Below, piece by piece: positions 33,945 through 45,166 of a stretch of DNA of 64,000 nt. The notes under the pieces were generated by a model. It had not been told where the DNA came from. It did no database searches and saw only the letters and a program-made list of their open reading frames with translations. Source of the DNA: Setomelanomma holmii (lineage: Eukaryota; Ascomycota; Dothideomycetes; Pleosporales; Phaeosphaeriaceae); NCBI GenBank assembly GCA_010015745.1, contig ML978176.1, positions 64,400-128,399 on the forward strand, in the 5' to 3' direction. The number at the start of each line of letters is the position of its first letter. Positions within the stretch are counted from its first letter, which is position 1. Position numbers and translations under genes: made by a program.

Positions 33945-34891
33945 AGGATTGTGGCAGGTATCTGCTGGGTCACGTCTTCTTCGGCTGTCGAGAGACGGCT
34001 GGCCATGACTGATGAACTCACGGAATCGATGGAAGAAGGACGGGCAGTAGTGTAGACCGAAAATGCATACATGAAGCCCATCACCTCAAACTCCTTGCAC
34101 TTTACAACGGTGATAATGACTGCGTTTTGATACAGCATCTACATCAATGTTATACCTGTGCATTTGAAAGCTCGAATTCCGCTTGCTAAATTGATCTTAC
34201 CCGGAAAAAACGTTGGAGGGCTGACTAACTAGCGGCGCACGTCCCCCGCGCCACGCCTACAAAACCTTTCCTCGCTCCGGCCCTCTGCTTCCTTCCTTAT
34301 CATCAGTTGGTATACTACATGTACCGTAATATCGTGGCTCCGCGCAAGCGGCTTGCTGAGGGTTATTCCACTTCTTTCTGTGAATAGTCTTCCGTTCCCG
34401 GCCCCGTAGAAGGAAATCCGCCCGTCTTTCCTACCAATTGCATATCCGTGAAAAGATGGATTGGAGTTGTGGGATGGTGTGGGACATGCCTTTTCAAACC
34501 CTGTAATTCTGTGGTTTTGAGAAGGTTTTTGCACGGTGAGTGTAACCGCGCAGCTGAAGAGACTGTTTCTGCGCCGGTCTTCTTGCGAACGCATGAGGAC
34601 CGTGTTGCGCATTTGCGAGGCCTTGAGAGAACTTTTCTATGGGGCGTCCGAGAGTTCAATAGCATTTCTTGCGCAACGTCGAGCAGCGGCTTGCGGCATG
34701 GGACCGTTTGCTGTTGGCAAGACAGATCTTTTTGTCGAGGCAGCTGCTGCGTGCATGTGCACAGCTGGACGTCCTTCCGGTACCGCTGCAACAAGATCGA
34801 CCAGCATTCGGAACTTGGACTATTCATCAGAGTTGAGTCTATTGTTTGCTATGATCAATGCACGCTGTGTATGCTTCAATTGAAATAACCA
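33945..34891. other. Convergent intergenic region, 0.95 kb
   Basis: This lies between the 3' ends of the uL1 and MIX23 genes. Overlapping frames at 34448-34888 (plus) and 34363-34827 (minus) are Cys-rich by chance and lack a motif. No RNA gene was recognised. Confidence 0.45.
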
Positions 34892-35526
34892 TCATCGCTG
34901 CTGTGTCGCTCTCCACGCATCGAATGCTTGCTCCGCCGACTCGTGACTTATCCCACAGCGCTCTCCAAGCATGCTCCACGTCCGCATCCGTATGATCTTC
35001 TCTACCGCCCTCTCGTTCCGCATCAGCATCGCCAGACTCTCAGCCCTCGCCTCCCGCGGAAAGTATCGTCCCGAGTATGGATCCAGCCGCTCGTCTATAG
35101 TTCGGTCTCGCGCTTTCGAGTCTTCAATCTGTCGCAATATGCTATCTGGATCATCTGGATCAGGCGATGTCGCAACGCCCGCGCAATAGTCTAGCACGTC
35201 TGATCGTACGGCCCAGCTCGGGTATACGACCTTTTCTTTAAACTGGTCGCATTGCTCCGGCTGTAATGTACGTCCCGGTGGATTTAGCTGTCTTGCGCTT
35301 GTGGATGTTGGGTCAAACCCTCGTTGTGCAGGCGTGAGAAGGGCATTAAGATTCTGTGCTATCGAGTCGTCTATTGTGCCGCGTGATATTCGTAGGAAGT
35401 CTGTCAGCCGGCTTGTGATTAGTTAGTGAGCTGGCATAGAGACACAGTGACAGGCTAACCTCGTAGTGCAGTCTGGTCGAAGCAGAATTGTGGCGTGAGG
35501 CGTGGAGCAGTGGAGAGTTGGGACAT
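34892..35526 (-). CDS. MIX23 / caffeine-induced death protein 2 family
   Basis: A 191-aa protein of the Cid2/MIX23 (CCDC58) family, a mitochondrial intermembrane-space protein that supports import. Exons are 35526-35460 and 35400-34892; the 59-bp phase-1 intron restores FDQTALRDFLRISRGTIDD. The start at 35526 has a perfect ccaccATG context; an in-frame ATG 94 codons upstream is rejected. Conserved pieces are TIDDSIAQNLNALL, QPEQCDQFKEKV, LDYC and the C-terminal RMRTWSMLGERCGI. Four cysteines sit at positions fitting the family (FCF, QC, YC, RCG). Localisation is inferred from homologues. It is divergent from DNA ligase I across 431 bp. Confidence 0.87.
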
Positions 35527-35957
35527 GGTGGGTGGCGGAGTAGAACTGGGAGCGGGCGGAGGAGGGGAGGGCGTGGACCAGAAGTAGGACGCCAGTTCGA
35601 AGATTGGTATGGAAAGTTTGGTGTGCGGCTTGGATGCGTCGAATGTAATAATGTTGCACGGCAACTCTTCAAAAGTGATGATGCTTGTCGAAAGATACCC
35701 GGCTAATGATGTCAGCACGGCTAGCGTACTTTTGACGCGAGGCAGGCGCGTCTCCGCGTCGAGGGTGCCTGAAAGTGTTTCCACTTCATTGGCAGTGGAG
35801 CATGCCATTACGCCCCAACTTGCTCTATTCGACTACCATAAGACGGCTCGCACATCCTCGAAACGCCTGTGTTGTCCTTTCCCTAGGTTTCGTTGCAATC
35901 GCTTCACGCCGCAATTATCGCCTTTCGCCGCAGCCGCAGTTGATCACACGCGACATA
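35527..35957. promoter_or_regulatory. Divergent promoter between MIX23 and DNA ligase I
   Basis: 431 bp between two start codons on opposite strands must carry both promoters. Open frames in it (35455-35808 minus) are extensions of the MIX23 frame. No motif is assigned. Confidence 0.5.
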
Positions 35958-38770
35958 ATGGCACCGAAACAGGCCACACTTGGGTATGTCAAGTCTTGTC
36001 AGACTACTCTAGGGTGCGGCGACAGCAACGGACATAACACCGTGCAAAGTACGGCAAGACTGACGCTTACTATGTAGAAAGTTCTTCGGCAAACCGAACG
36101 GCGATGCAGTCAAACAGCAATCGAAACTAGCCTTTTCGACAAAACCGAAACTCGAGAAGAAAGATGCCGAGCCAAAGGAAGAGCCCGAGTCATCAGCAGA
36201 GGCGGTACAGGCGGAGCCCAAGTCTTCGGCAGAGGATGTGGGCATGAACGGCAATGGCGAGTCTGAACCAGATACAGTTGTCAAGGAAGAGGCGATGGAG
36301 GTCGACAGCCCCTCTTCTGAGGCTGGCAAGAAGAGACCCGCAAAGGAGGAAGAGGAAGACTCGGAAGATGAGCCTCCAACGAAGCGACAGCGAAGAAAAC
36401 CCGCAAAGGATACCGAGCCCTCGAAAAAGTCAAAAGCAGCACCCAAAAAAGCTGAGAAAGCCCCCGCGAAGTCAAAGAAGGCAGCTACAAAAGCCAGGGC
36501 GGTTGAGCCAGAAGATGACGACGATGAAGTTGCTCCTCCCGTTAAAGCTACAAACGGCGAGAAGATAAAAGCTGAAAGGTTGCCCACCCCAGCAGCGGAA
36601 GACGATGTAGCCAGCCCGAAGGAGGAAGAAGATGTGTTGAGCGATGACGAGGAGCCAGAAGAGGTGAAAAAGAAGGCCAGAGAGAAGATCCAGACCACTC
36701 TTAAGTCCACAACGAAAGACTTTTATCCAGACTGGAAAGCAGGAGATCCTGTGCCATACGCAGCGCTCTGCACAACCTTTTCGAAGATCGAAATGACATC
36801 GAAGCGATTGGAGATACTGGCACACTGCTCACTATTCTTGCGTCAAGTCTTGCGATTGACGCCTGGAGATCTACTACCTACCACTCTGCTAATGGTCAAC
36901 AAACTGGCTGCCGACTACACTGGTGTCGAGCTTGGCATCGGGGAGTCTCTTATCAAGAAGGCCATCTCAGAGAGCACAGGTCGAAGCTTACAGCACATCA
37001 ACAGCGATCACAACGAAATTGGCGACCTTGGACAGGTCGCCGCAAAGAGTCGATCGAAACAGCCAACCATGTTCAAGCCCAAGGCTCTAACGGTGCAAGG
37101 CGTCCACAAGGGTTTGCTGGCAATTGCTACCATTGAAGGACAAGGCGCGCAAGGTCGCAAGATTGATGGCATCAAGAAGCTTCTCTCAGCCGCCGATGCT
37201 CATAATGCTGGCAAGCATGTCGATATCGAAAAGGACAAGGGAGGACCCAGCGAGTCTAAATTTATCGTGCGTACGCTTGAAGGCAAGCTGCGTTTAGGTC
37301 TGGCAGAGAAGACAGTCGTCCCTGCACTGGCTCAAGCCATGATCTTTCACGAAATGTCCCAGAAAGGGAAGACACCTTCAACTACCGACCTCGCCAATGC
37401 TGAGTCGACCTTGAAGACAGTATACAGGTTAGAAACTCAGTGCGGTGCTATTCTGTAAGCTAATGTCTCATAGCGAGCTTCCGAGCTACGAGGTCATCCT
37501 TCCCGCTATGCTGGAGCATGGCATATTACAGCTGCACGAAAATGTACGGCTGCAGCCCGGAGTCCCACTCAAGCCTATGCTTGCCAAGCCGACAAAGTCA
37601 ATCACAGAAGTTCTTGACCGCTTCGAAGGCAAAGACTTCACCTGCGAGTACAAGTACGATGGCGAACGCGCCCAAATTCACTTTGTTGCTCACGATGCCG
37701 ATATGGAGATGGCTACTGCAGCACCTTTAGCTGGCAAGAGCGATCGCGGCGTCTCAAACATATTTTCCAGAAACTCCGAAGATCTCTCGAAGAAGTATCC
37801 TGATATCCTTGCCAAGCTGCCTACTTGGGTCAAAGAAGGGACAAAAAGCTTTGTCTTGGACTGCGAGACTGTGGCCTGGGACATGGTGGAGAAGAAGGTG
37901 TTACCCTTCCAGCAACTCATGACGCGGAAGAGGAAGGACGTCAAGGTTGAAGATGTCAAAGTAAAGGTCTGCGTCTTTGCTTTCGATATGCTCTACTTGA
38001 ACGGCGAAGCTCTCGTCAACAAGTCTTTCCGTGAGCGTCGCGAGCACCTGCATGATGCCTTCATACCTGTCGAGGGCGAATTTGCCTTTGCGAAATTCGG
38101 CAACACTAATGAACTGGAAGAGATCCAGATATTGCTCGAAGACTCTGTGAAAGCATCCTGCGAAGGCCTCATGGTGAAGATGTTGGATGGACCAGAATCG
38201 TCGTATGAGCCATCCAAGCGGTCTCAGAATTGGCTCAAAGTCAAGAAGGATTATCTCGCAGGCGTTGGCGACTCACTCGATCTCGTTGTCCTGGGCGCTT
38301 ACTACGGCAAAGGCAAGCGGACGAGCTGGTATGGCGCTTTCCTCCTTGCATGCTACAACCCAAATACACAAAACTACGAAACTGTCTGCAACATCGGTAC
38401 CGGGTTCTCGGAAGCCATCCTGGAGACACTGCATCAGCAGCTATCAGAGATCGTTATTGATCATTCTAAACCTTTCTACATACACTCGACTGGTAACAAG
38501 GACCAGCCCGACGTTTGGTTCGAACCGCGATATGTTTGGGAGGTAAAAACAGCCGATCTGACCCTGTCACCACGATATCGAGCTGCTGCGGATGAAGCAG
38601 CCGGCGGTGGTAAGGGTGTCAGTTTAAGGTTCCCTCGCTTCATCAAGGAGCGGGACGACAAGAAGCCAGACCAGGCATCCTCGTCGAAGATGATCGCTGA
38701 GATGTATCAGAGACAGGAGAGTGTATCGAAAACGAAGGGACCGAGCGTCGACGATGATTTCGAGTATTGA
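35958..38770 (+). CDS. cdc9: DNA ligase I (ATP-dependent, Cdc9 type)
   Basis: The replicative ATP-dependent ligase that seals Okazaki fragments, 890 aa. Exons are 35958-35983, 36078-37427 and 37474-38770. The first exon codes only MAPKQATLG; after splicing the start reads QATLGKFF, a canonical PCNA-binding PIP box (Q-x-x-L-x-x-F-F), split by the 94-bp intron. A long acidic/Lys-rich linker (Glu-Pro-Lys) runs to about 245. The helical DNA-binding domain follows. The nucleotidyl-transferase motif I is KYDGERAQ with Lys519 as the adenylated residue. Later motifs include ETVAW and GLMVKML, and the OB-fold ends in SLRFPRFIKERDDK. Structure and length are standard. Confidence 0.96.
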
Positions 38771-40117
38771 AGGCACCAAAGAGGAGGCTTTTTCCTAGGC
38801 CTGTGTGGGGTATCTGCAACAAAGTTTTATTTGCACCATGATATACAGGCGACCGTGCATATATCACGCAAGCATGTGTATTCTGCTGACGCGCATGTTG
38901 GGTACTCCTACCGAAACATGAAGCAAGGAGATGGATGTTAGTCAGCGAGGCTTCCAAAGTTCTCCAGAGGTACCTGCCCAGGGTGGATGGTCTTATTCTT
39001 TGCCAGACAATTTCAAGAGCCATGCAGTGCGAGTAAACTGTAAGTCGTATATATGTTACACCGGATGAGTTTGACAGCAATCAACAACATCAACGTCCGC
39101 TTGAGGTTTCAACCACATGCTCATGGCTGTCCCTAAATTTGATAGCAAAGGAAATCATTTCCGACGCAGCAGGGAAGGCATCGACTGCACGGCCCATCTT
39201 ATTTGCCTCAGAAAGGCTTGTCAATATAGTTTTCCACATGTTGCAAAGCCATCAGCCATGATCAGAGCATATGCGCCGTATGTCTCGTACATTCCATCAG
39301 GCGAGGCCAGTGCTGCAAGCTGTGACCACATCGGTGCAACCTGCATGTAGCCAACCTCGTGAACGACCAATCGAATCAATCACCGACCATGGACAAGTCT
39401 TACCACATACACCAAATGATTTGCGTGAGCACTTCGATTGCATCGGACATCGAAACGAAGTTTTGTGACGTTCGAAACGAATTTCCTTAGTCTGCAGTGC
39501 TAATATACGCTGAGCGACACATCAGCCCCTCCTTTGGACGATCACCGGCACCGCCAGTGAAGCATCTTTCCGTGCCCCGGAAAACATCCGCTTTTGCGAA
39601 TCCCATCCTGGCCCTTTACAGTTATGATCGGCTTATTCTGTGCATGTCGACGCGGCGAAACTTACGCAGGGTCCAGGCCCACCGTGACTGAGCAGCGAGC
39701 TCACAATGTCTGGACGATGCATCCCGACCTCTGATTGGCGGGTCCACGCTCCGTGCGACCATTTTTTCTCACAGGGAAGGTCTTGAGCAGCCGTGGGTTT
39801 CTTCACTACTAACGCGAGTACCGCACGCCTGCAGCCCTAGAAGCTACGCGCCGGACGCCTGACGAATAAACTGCAATGTGCATTTGCCACCGCATAGGGA
39901 AATACGGCTCCTGGGTCAGGAAATCGGCCCATATGCTCTGAGCTTCTGGCCACTATCCTACCCGGTAGCCGCACGGGCACACAGGACGCGCTGATCTTTA
40001 GAGCAATTGTGTCTTACCTAAATACCGGCTCGACCTTTGGGCGTGGGGAGGCTACATGTATTCACTGTCGCCCTCCGAATCTTACCCTCGACGTTGCGAG
40101 GCCAAGTCTGGGCCTTC
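38771..40117. other. Intergenic, 1.35 kb
   Basis: 3' end of ligase I and promoter of the Zn2Cys6 gene. Several 65-145-codon frames on both strands have no motif or coding bias. Nothing else was seen. Confidence 0.5.
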
Positions 40118-40601
40118 ATGATGGATTCATCTCCAGAGAATCCGAGCGAGTCATCGCGGCCCCTTCGAATACTCCTACCAGCATCATCACCCCGCGAGGT
40201 TACTGCATCCCCACCCAAAAGACACCGCATTTCGATGGCCTGCGCAGCATGTCGAAGTCGCAAGACCAAGGTATCCTACTGAGTACCCATAGCGCCCTCC
40301 TACTCTTCAACCCAATCTGATCGAACACCAGTGTGACGGGGACCGACCCAATTGCCATGAGTGTGTCTCTCGTGACAGCGAATGCCATTATACCGAAACC
40401 GAGACGGCGCTTCTGAAACGCAAGCATGAAGATCTGGAAGAGCTCTTCAGCATGTTCAGGAACTTTCCAGAACAGGAGGCCAACGATTTGCTTGCAAGAA
40501 TAAGAGCAGGCATGGAGCCGAGTCAGCTAGTCGAGCAAGTGAAGCATGGAAGCGTGCTCATGCAACTGTCTTCATCGTCGAGCTCGGGGAGTAGAAGTTA
40601 A
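40118..40601 (+). CDS. Short Zn(II)2Cys6 DNA-binding protein, about 139 aa
   Basis: A tiny fungal zinc-cluster protein. Exons are 40118-40270 and 40332-40601 (61-bp phase-0 intron; start is 40118 or the adjacent ATG 40121). Spliced, the cluster reads ACAACRSRKTKCDGDRPNC then HECVSRDSECHY, with spacing C-x2-C-x6-C-x6-C-x2-C-x6-C. The intron lies between Cys2 and Cys3, at a site common in this family. A coiled-coil helix (LKRKHEDLEELFSMFRNFP) and the segment ANDLLARIRAGMEPSQLVEQ follow, also typical just after the cluster in long fungal regulators. A Ser run then leads to TAA. The usual 300-600-residue middle domain is absent, so it may be a truncated relic or a genuine short regulator. Confidence 0.75.
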
Positions 40602-41726
40602 GGATCGAGTTTGGGAACGTCGACGTGATGGCGGAAAGAGCAGAGGATTCCAGAGCCCAAGAATCTGTCAGACGTGAGGAAAGGCAATCACGAGGTGTAG
40701 GACCAAGAAAACTTTTCTTTTCTATCGTCGTAATAGCGAGTTCAGGTTTAGCAGCAGCCTTGCTAGAGGCCTGCGAGTCGCCATCCGCGGAAGGTTCCAG
40801 CATATCTTTCGAGCCTACACAAAAGTAGAAGGTACCGACATGGACGAATGATCGTTTTGCTAGAAACGCCAAAGAAAGGTCGAGGGAAGAATAGAAATAG
40901 AAAGCTTTTCCGGATTTCTATGTACTTTGCGTCTGCACGCGCACTGGGTCTCCGTACCCTTGTTTATGTAGTCGAAGCGGAGTTGCGTCTACCACGATCG
41001 AGACTCCTTGTGCAGTCGGAACCAAAGAGCCGCACACCCAGCAATGTAATGATGCGAATCCAGGAATCGTCGAGTACATGTGTTGGCCACGGGACGAAAG
41101 CACGATCCAATCAGCAGTTGGCGGAGTGGGGGGCCGCAATGGAACTTCTGGACACGCCAGCGTCGCTTTCGCTCTCGTACACATCTCGGCATCTAGCCAT
41201 GTCTTCGTCACTCGCGCGTAGACTCTTGTCACCCTGAGATCTCCTCAGCAAGTGCAAATCCGCTCTGAGTTGCTACGTGTCTACCTTCAAGTCACCTTCC
41301 TGATCCGTACTTGAGATAGGCTGTCTGCGCGCCAGCCGTGCTGAAAATTATCGTCGCGATCGGCGCCTTGCAGTCAGGATCTCGACCGCCTTATCCAGGT
41401 CGAGAACATGAATAACCTCAAGCATTTCCAAGGGAAATCCACAGATGAAGAGATTGCGTCTATGGTCAATGTAACACACTCACGCAATCAGACTGCTCCT
41501 ATATGTACATTTTGGTCAGGCTGAACAGCTTAACATAAGACGCCGTGTGCTTACTCAAGGAGATGTGGAAAGTCTTCTGGCAGGGCTGATCGATCAGTGA
41601 CAGAGCGTAGGGAATATCAGTCCTCTTTGGGATTAGCTTGCAGCTTTCTCGTGTGTTTGCACCACTCCTCAACGACTTCTACAAGTACTGATTACTCTGC
41701 ACTGCGATGTATAACCTGAGTTTACA
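40602..41726. other. Intergenic after the short Zn2Cys6 gene
   Basis: The frame that would continue the Zn2Cys6 protein into a middle domain is not visible. Short frames at 40625-41237 lack motifs. Minus-strand fragments at 41400-41720 could be degraded sequence linked to the HET-like piece. Confidence 0.4.
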
Positions 41727-42002
41727 TCAATTGCTGTCGAGGGCCGCATGGATCGACATCTTACCAGGTACGAGGTGGAGCAGACCAGTCTGAACGTGAG
41801 GTTCTGTTGCAGTCGATCCCTGTCCTAGTTTTGTGCGGTATACTGTAACGATGGCCGGCCTGCTGCTTTTTTCGAGGCTTATCTCAAGTTTTGTGTCATC
41901 ACTAGCATCTAGTGCTGAGACATGATCGTTATGTTGTGCCATATTCACACAGTATCGAAGAAGTGCACATAGCTTGCAACCCTCTGCCATCGCCCCTCTC
42001 AA
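41727..42002 (-). pseudogene. Possible HET-domain protein N-terminal remnant
   Basis: The 91-codon frame begins MRGAMAEGCKLCALLRYCVN, resembling the Ala-x-x-Gly-Cys-x-Leu-Cys-x-Leu-Leu start seen in many fungal heterokaryon-incompatibility (HET) proteins. The rest (LEISLEKSSRPAIVTVYRTK) could be the beta segment that often follows. A donor (gtaaga) near 41765 may continue it, but only short frames follow and no HET block with the usual Trp/Arg signature is found downstream. It is either an unresolved gene or a degraded copy. The call rests on a short motif. Confidence 0.25.
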
Positions 42003-42446
42003 GCTTCCAAGAGTGAAATAATAAGTTCCACCTTCACTTGGAAACAGTCATATATCGTGACACACATTACAGAACCCGTTGTCCATGATGTCTCTTTTTG
42101 ATTCATTTCACCGTCGATGAGATTGTCAATGCACGGTGGTCGCACGAGGTTGACATCGAACGGGCAGGTGTAGGCAGCTAAGATGGTCCCATTAATAACC
42201 GAGCCAGAGCCGACGTAGCAGGCGCCTCGGTTGTGTAGGGATGACGCTCGATTGCAACAGTGCGAGGCTGAATGGAGATGAAATGGCTGGGGTTGAGCCG
42301 CAGTGGACCCTTGCAGAAGCGCACAGACTTCCTAATTTAGCGTAACCGTGAAGGCGAGCTGCCCCTCCACGCGACATGTGCCCCGCAACACGTCAACTTT
42401 GCGGACGCTCCACGATCACTGCATCAACGCATAACCCACCGCCAAA
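42003..42446. other. Intergenic, divergent
   Basis: Upstream of both the HET-like fragment (minus) and the MCTS1 gene (plus). No supported feature. Confidence 0.45.
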
Positions 42447-43187
42447 ATGTTTAAAAAAGAGTAAGATAACACGGAGCACATGCATATCAGCCAATGGCTA
42501 ACGTGATTCTAGTATAACATCCGGCGCGAAATCGAAGGTCAAATCCAGCGCCCAGCGCGCAATCCGCTCCAAAGTCCTCGAAGAATACCCAAAGCTAGAA
42601 CCGTACATCGAAGACATACTGCCCAAGAAGGAGCAATTAGATCTTGTAAAGCTGTACATCTTCCCTCCCACCCCAGGCCCACCAATCCCTGCACCAAAAC
42701 CACGAACCCACATCTCAATCTCGAAACTGGTGCACGTAGCTAACAAGTGCATTTGATGTACAGACCCGACCGCGTCTCTCTCTACACCCTCCACGGCACG
42801 CCCCTCTTCTTCCAACACATGGACGACGCACTCCTCCCACACCTCACCCTCGTGCACAAATATCCCTTCGCCTTCCACCGCCTCCGGATCGACCGCGGCG
42901 CAATCCGGTTCGTGCTGTCTGGGGCCTCGCTGATGGCTCCGGGGCTCACCTCCCCTGGGGGCCGGCTCCCAGATCCAAGTTTATCGGATGAGGACAAAGA
43001 AAAGTATGGCAGTGAGGATCTGGATGCTGGCCAGGTGGTGGTGATTGAGGCGGAGGGCAAGGAGACGGCGTGTATGGTGGGCGTGTTGAAAATGGGGACG
43101 GGAGAGATGAAGAAGGTCAAGAAGGGACAGGCTTGTGAGAGTGGGCATTATCTTGGTGACGGGCTGTGGGCGCTGAAGTTGGATTGA
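42447..43187 (+). CDS. tma20: MCTS1/Tma20, PUA-domain translation factor
   Basis: Ribosome-associated MCT-1/Tma20 protein, 192 aa, which works with DENR/Tma22 in 40S recycling and reinitiation. Exons are 42447-42460 (MFKK plus two bases), 42513-42653 and 42764-43187; introns 52 and 110 bp. The N-terminal domain has KSSAQRAIRSKVLEEYPKLE and PYIEDILPKKEQLDL. The PUA domain has DRGAIRFVLSGASLMAPGLT and SPGG, and ends GLWALKLD, matching the human protein closely in order. An acidic insert DPSLSDEDKEKYGSEDLD is present in the PUA domain; such an insert is typical of fungal members. The 5-codon first exon follows the family gene structure. Confidence 0.94.
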
Positions 43188-43514
43188 GGAGAAGTGTTGT
43201 GGATATGGATTGATGGATTGGAGGTCTGGGTGCGGTTGGTGGACTGAGCACGAAAAGATTGGCTGCCAGTGAGATGAGAGTATCGTTGCGGAGATGGAAG
43301 GAAAGGCTGAAGATTGGCTTGGGGATGAGAAGCCATTGAAGCATGTTACAAAGGCAGCAGTGGATATCATGCACATGAATGTTTCGACCAGCGACGGGTA
43401 GGATGAAAGGTGCCTTGCAAAGATCTTGGTATCATTGTATCATGAAAGCCATTTAGTGGCCAACTACCTCCTCAGATGTGTGGCATTTACAGTAATTCTC
43501 CCTTCCAGCATAAC
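43188..43514. other. Convergent 3' region
   Basis: 327 bp between the stops of MCTS1 (plus) and SGT2 (minus). It must hold both terminators. Small frames in it are antisense noise. Confidence 0.5.
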
Positions 43515-44806
43515 TTATTGTGGTGCGCCCCGACCAGCTCCACGCCCTGCACCTCCTCCTCCGCCCATCAAATTTCTTGCCCTATACACGAGTTAGCATT
43601 TCGTACGGGAAAAAGCGAAGTGTCCTGCGAACTTACATATCCGCAATATTGGGGTCGTTCATCAAGCTCGCCAGGTCAGGCATGCCACCACCACCTCCTG
43701 CTCCTGCACCTCCTGCTCCTGCACCTCCTGCTCCTGCACCTCCTGCTCCTGCACCTCCTGCTCCTGCACCTCCTGCTCCACCAGCACCACCTCGTCCCGC
43801 AAACGAGTTCGCAATGTTCGCCAATTGCGGGTTGTTCATGAGATTGCTCATCATGTCCGGGTTGCTCATCAGATTCTGTGCCATCTGCCTCATCATCGGA
43901 TTCTGCATGAGGCCTGCAAGGTCCGGCATGCCACCACCGCCACCTCCTCCACCACCACCGCCAAGCATTGACGCCAGCGACGATAGATCAGGTATGCCAC
44001 CTGGTGCACCTCCTGCTCCGCCGCGAGGAGCATCTGGCGCACCGATGTCACCATCCTCCTCTTCGACCTTCTTCTTCGCTGTCTCGTAGCCCTTGCGCAT
44101 GACTTCTGAACCGCCGCCTTCTGCGTCCATGCCAGCCTTGTACGCCTCCATTGCACCCTTTGCATCCCCGAGGACGTACTTTGCCAGACCGAGACGTGAC
44201 CACGCCTTTGAGTAGTTCGGGTCGGCAGCGACTGCCATCTCGGCGTCTTCCTTTGCTAGCTCGTGCTTGCCCTGGCCTGAGTATGCGGCGGCGCGGTTGG
44301 AGAGGTAGATGGGATTCAGCGGGACGACTTCGAGGGCGGCAGTGTAGTGCTTGACGGCCGCTTCGTAATCCTTCTTCTTCATTGCCTCGTTACCAAGGCC
44401 CTTCAGTCTCTCGGCCTCATCCTTGTTAGGTCCTCCAGGTCCTGCGGCATCCTTTGCTGGTGTCTGCGGTGTTGCTGGTCGAGCTTCTGATGCTGACGAG
44501 CTGCCCTCTGTCGTAGCTGTGGTCTTACCCTTGAGCTTCTCGTATACGTTGTAGATAGCGAGTAGGTTTTGGCCACCTAACGCATCTTTCTTTGCGGCCT
44601 CATCGGCGAGGTCAACCTGAAAGGCTTCCGCTATGCAGTTGGCGGCGACTTCGAGCTGCTCGGCGTCATCTGCAGCTACCGATCCGTCTGTTTGTGAAGT
44701 CTGTAAGAAGTCGAGGATCGCGAGCGCAAGGCGCTTCTTAGATTGGTTGGTCGCCTAGAGGTGTCAGGTAGGGTTCCTGCGCAGGGCGGGGCACCAAACT
44801 TACCAT
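43515..44806 (-). CDS. sgt2: SGT2/SGTA-type TPR co-chaperone
   Basis: A 395-aa co-chaperone that hands tail-anchored proteins to the GET pathway. Exons are 44806-44804 (only the ATG), 44754-43637 and 43581-43515. Spliced, it reads MATNQSKKRLALAILDFLQT, the dimerisation domain. The three-TPR region covers about residues 115-235 (KKKDYEAAVKHYTAALEVVP, LSNRAAAYSGQGKHELAKED, KAWSRLGLAKYVLGDAKGAM). Then comes a Gly-rich segment with LMQNPMMRQMAQNLMSNPDM, the methionine-rich substrate groove. A Gly-Ala repeat at 43690-43800 extends the tail. The last exon restores MARNLMGGGGGAGRGAGRG, which ends the family. Every phase agrees. Confidence 0.94.
43690..43788 (-). repeat. 15-bp tandem repeat coding Gly-Ala units in SGT2
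   Basis: About six near-identical copies of a 15-bp unit (plus-strand reading cctcctgctcctgca) lie inside the SGT2 gene. Translated on the minus strand they give GAGGA-type units. The unit is a multiple of three, so copy changes keep the frame. Confidence 0.88.
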
Positions 44807-45166
44807 GACAGCGATTGAGATTAGTGACTGCTGTGTATGCCTGGATATTGAGGTCTAGAAAGGTCCAAGTGGGTGAATTCGGATTGAAAGTGGTCAAAGG
44901 CAGTAAGGTTGGGCGGGAAGGTGTAAGGATACAGTAGCTGTAGATTTGGACTCGAAGCTTCGGTCGGTCATTGGTGGGGCAGCGCCAAGACCGTCGCACA
45001 AAGCATGGCACGCGTAGATTCACATGGTAATCATTAGCGCATTGCTTTTAAGATGGCGATGGTACAAGTATTTCTTTTTCATGCTTCATGGTCTCGTATA
45101 CTTTTACAGCGCGCTAATGCGATATGATACAAAGTCGGAAGATGAGATGGTGATATCTACAAGTAC
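44807..45166. other. Intergenic
   Basis: 360 bp upstream of SGT2 and 3' of TIM54; both genes run leftwards. It holds the SGT2 promoter. No other feature. Confidence 0.5.

Noticed and set aside
34363..34888. Overlapping Cys-rich frames between uL1 and MIX23
   Set aside because: Frames on both strands of the same DNA with no conserved spacing; likely non-coding 3' regions of convergent genes.
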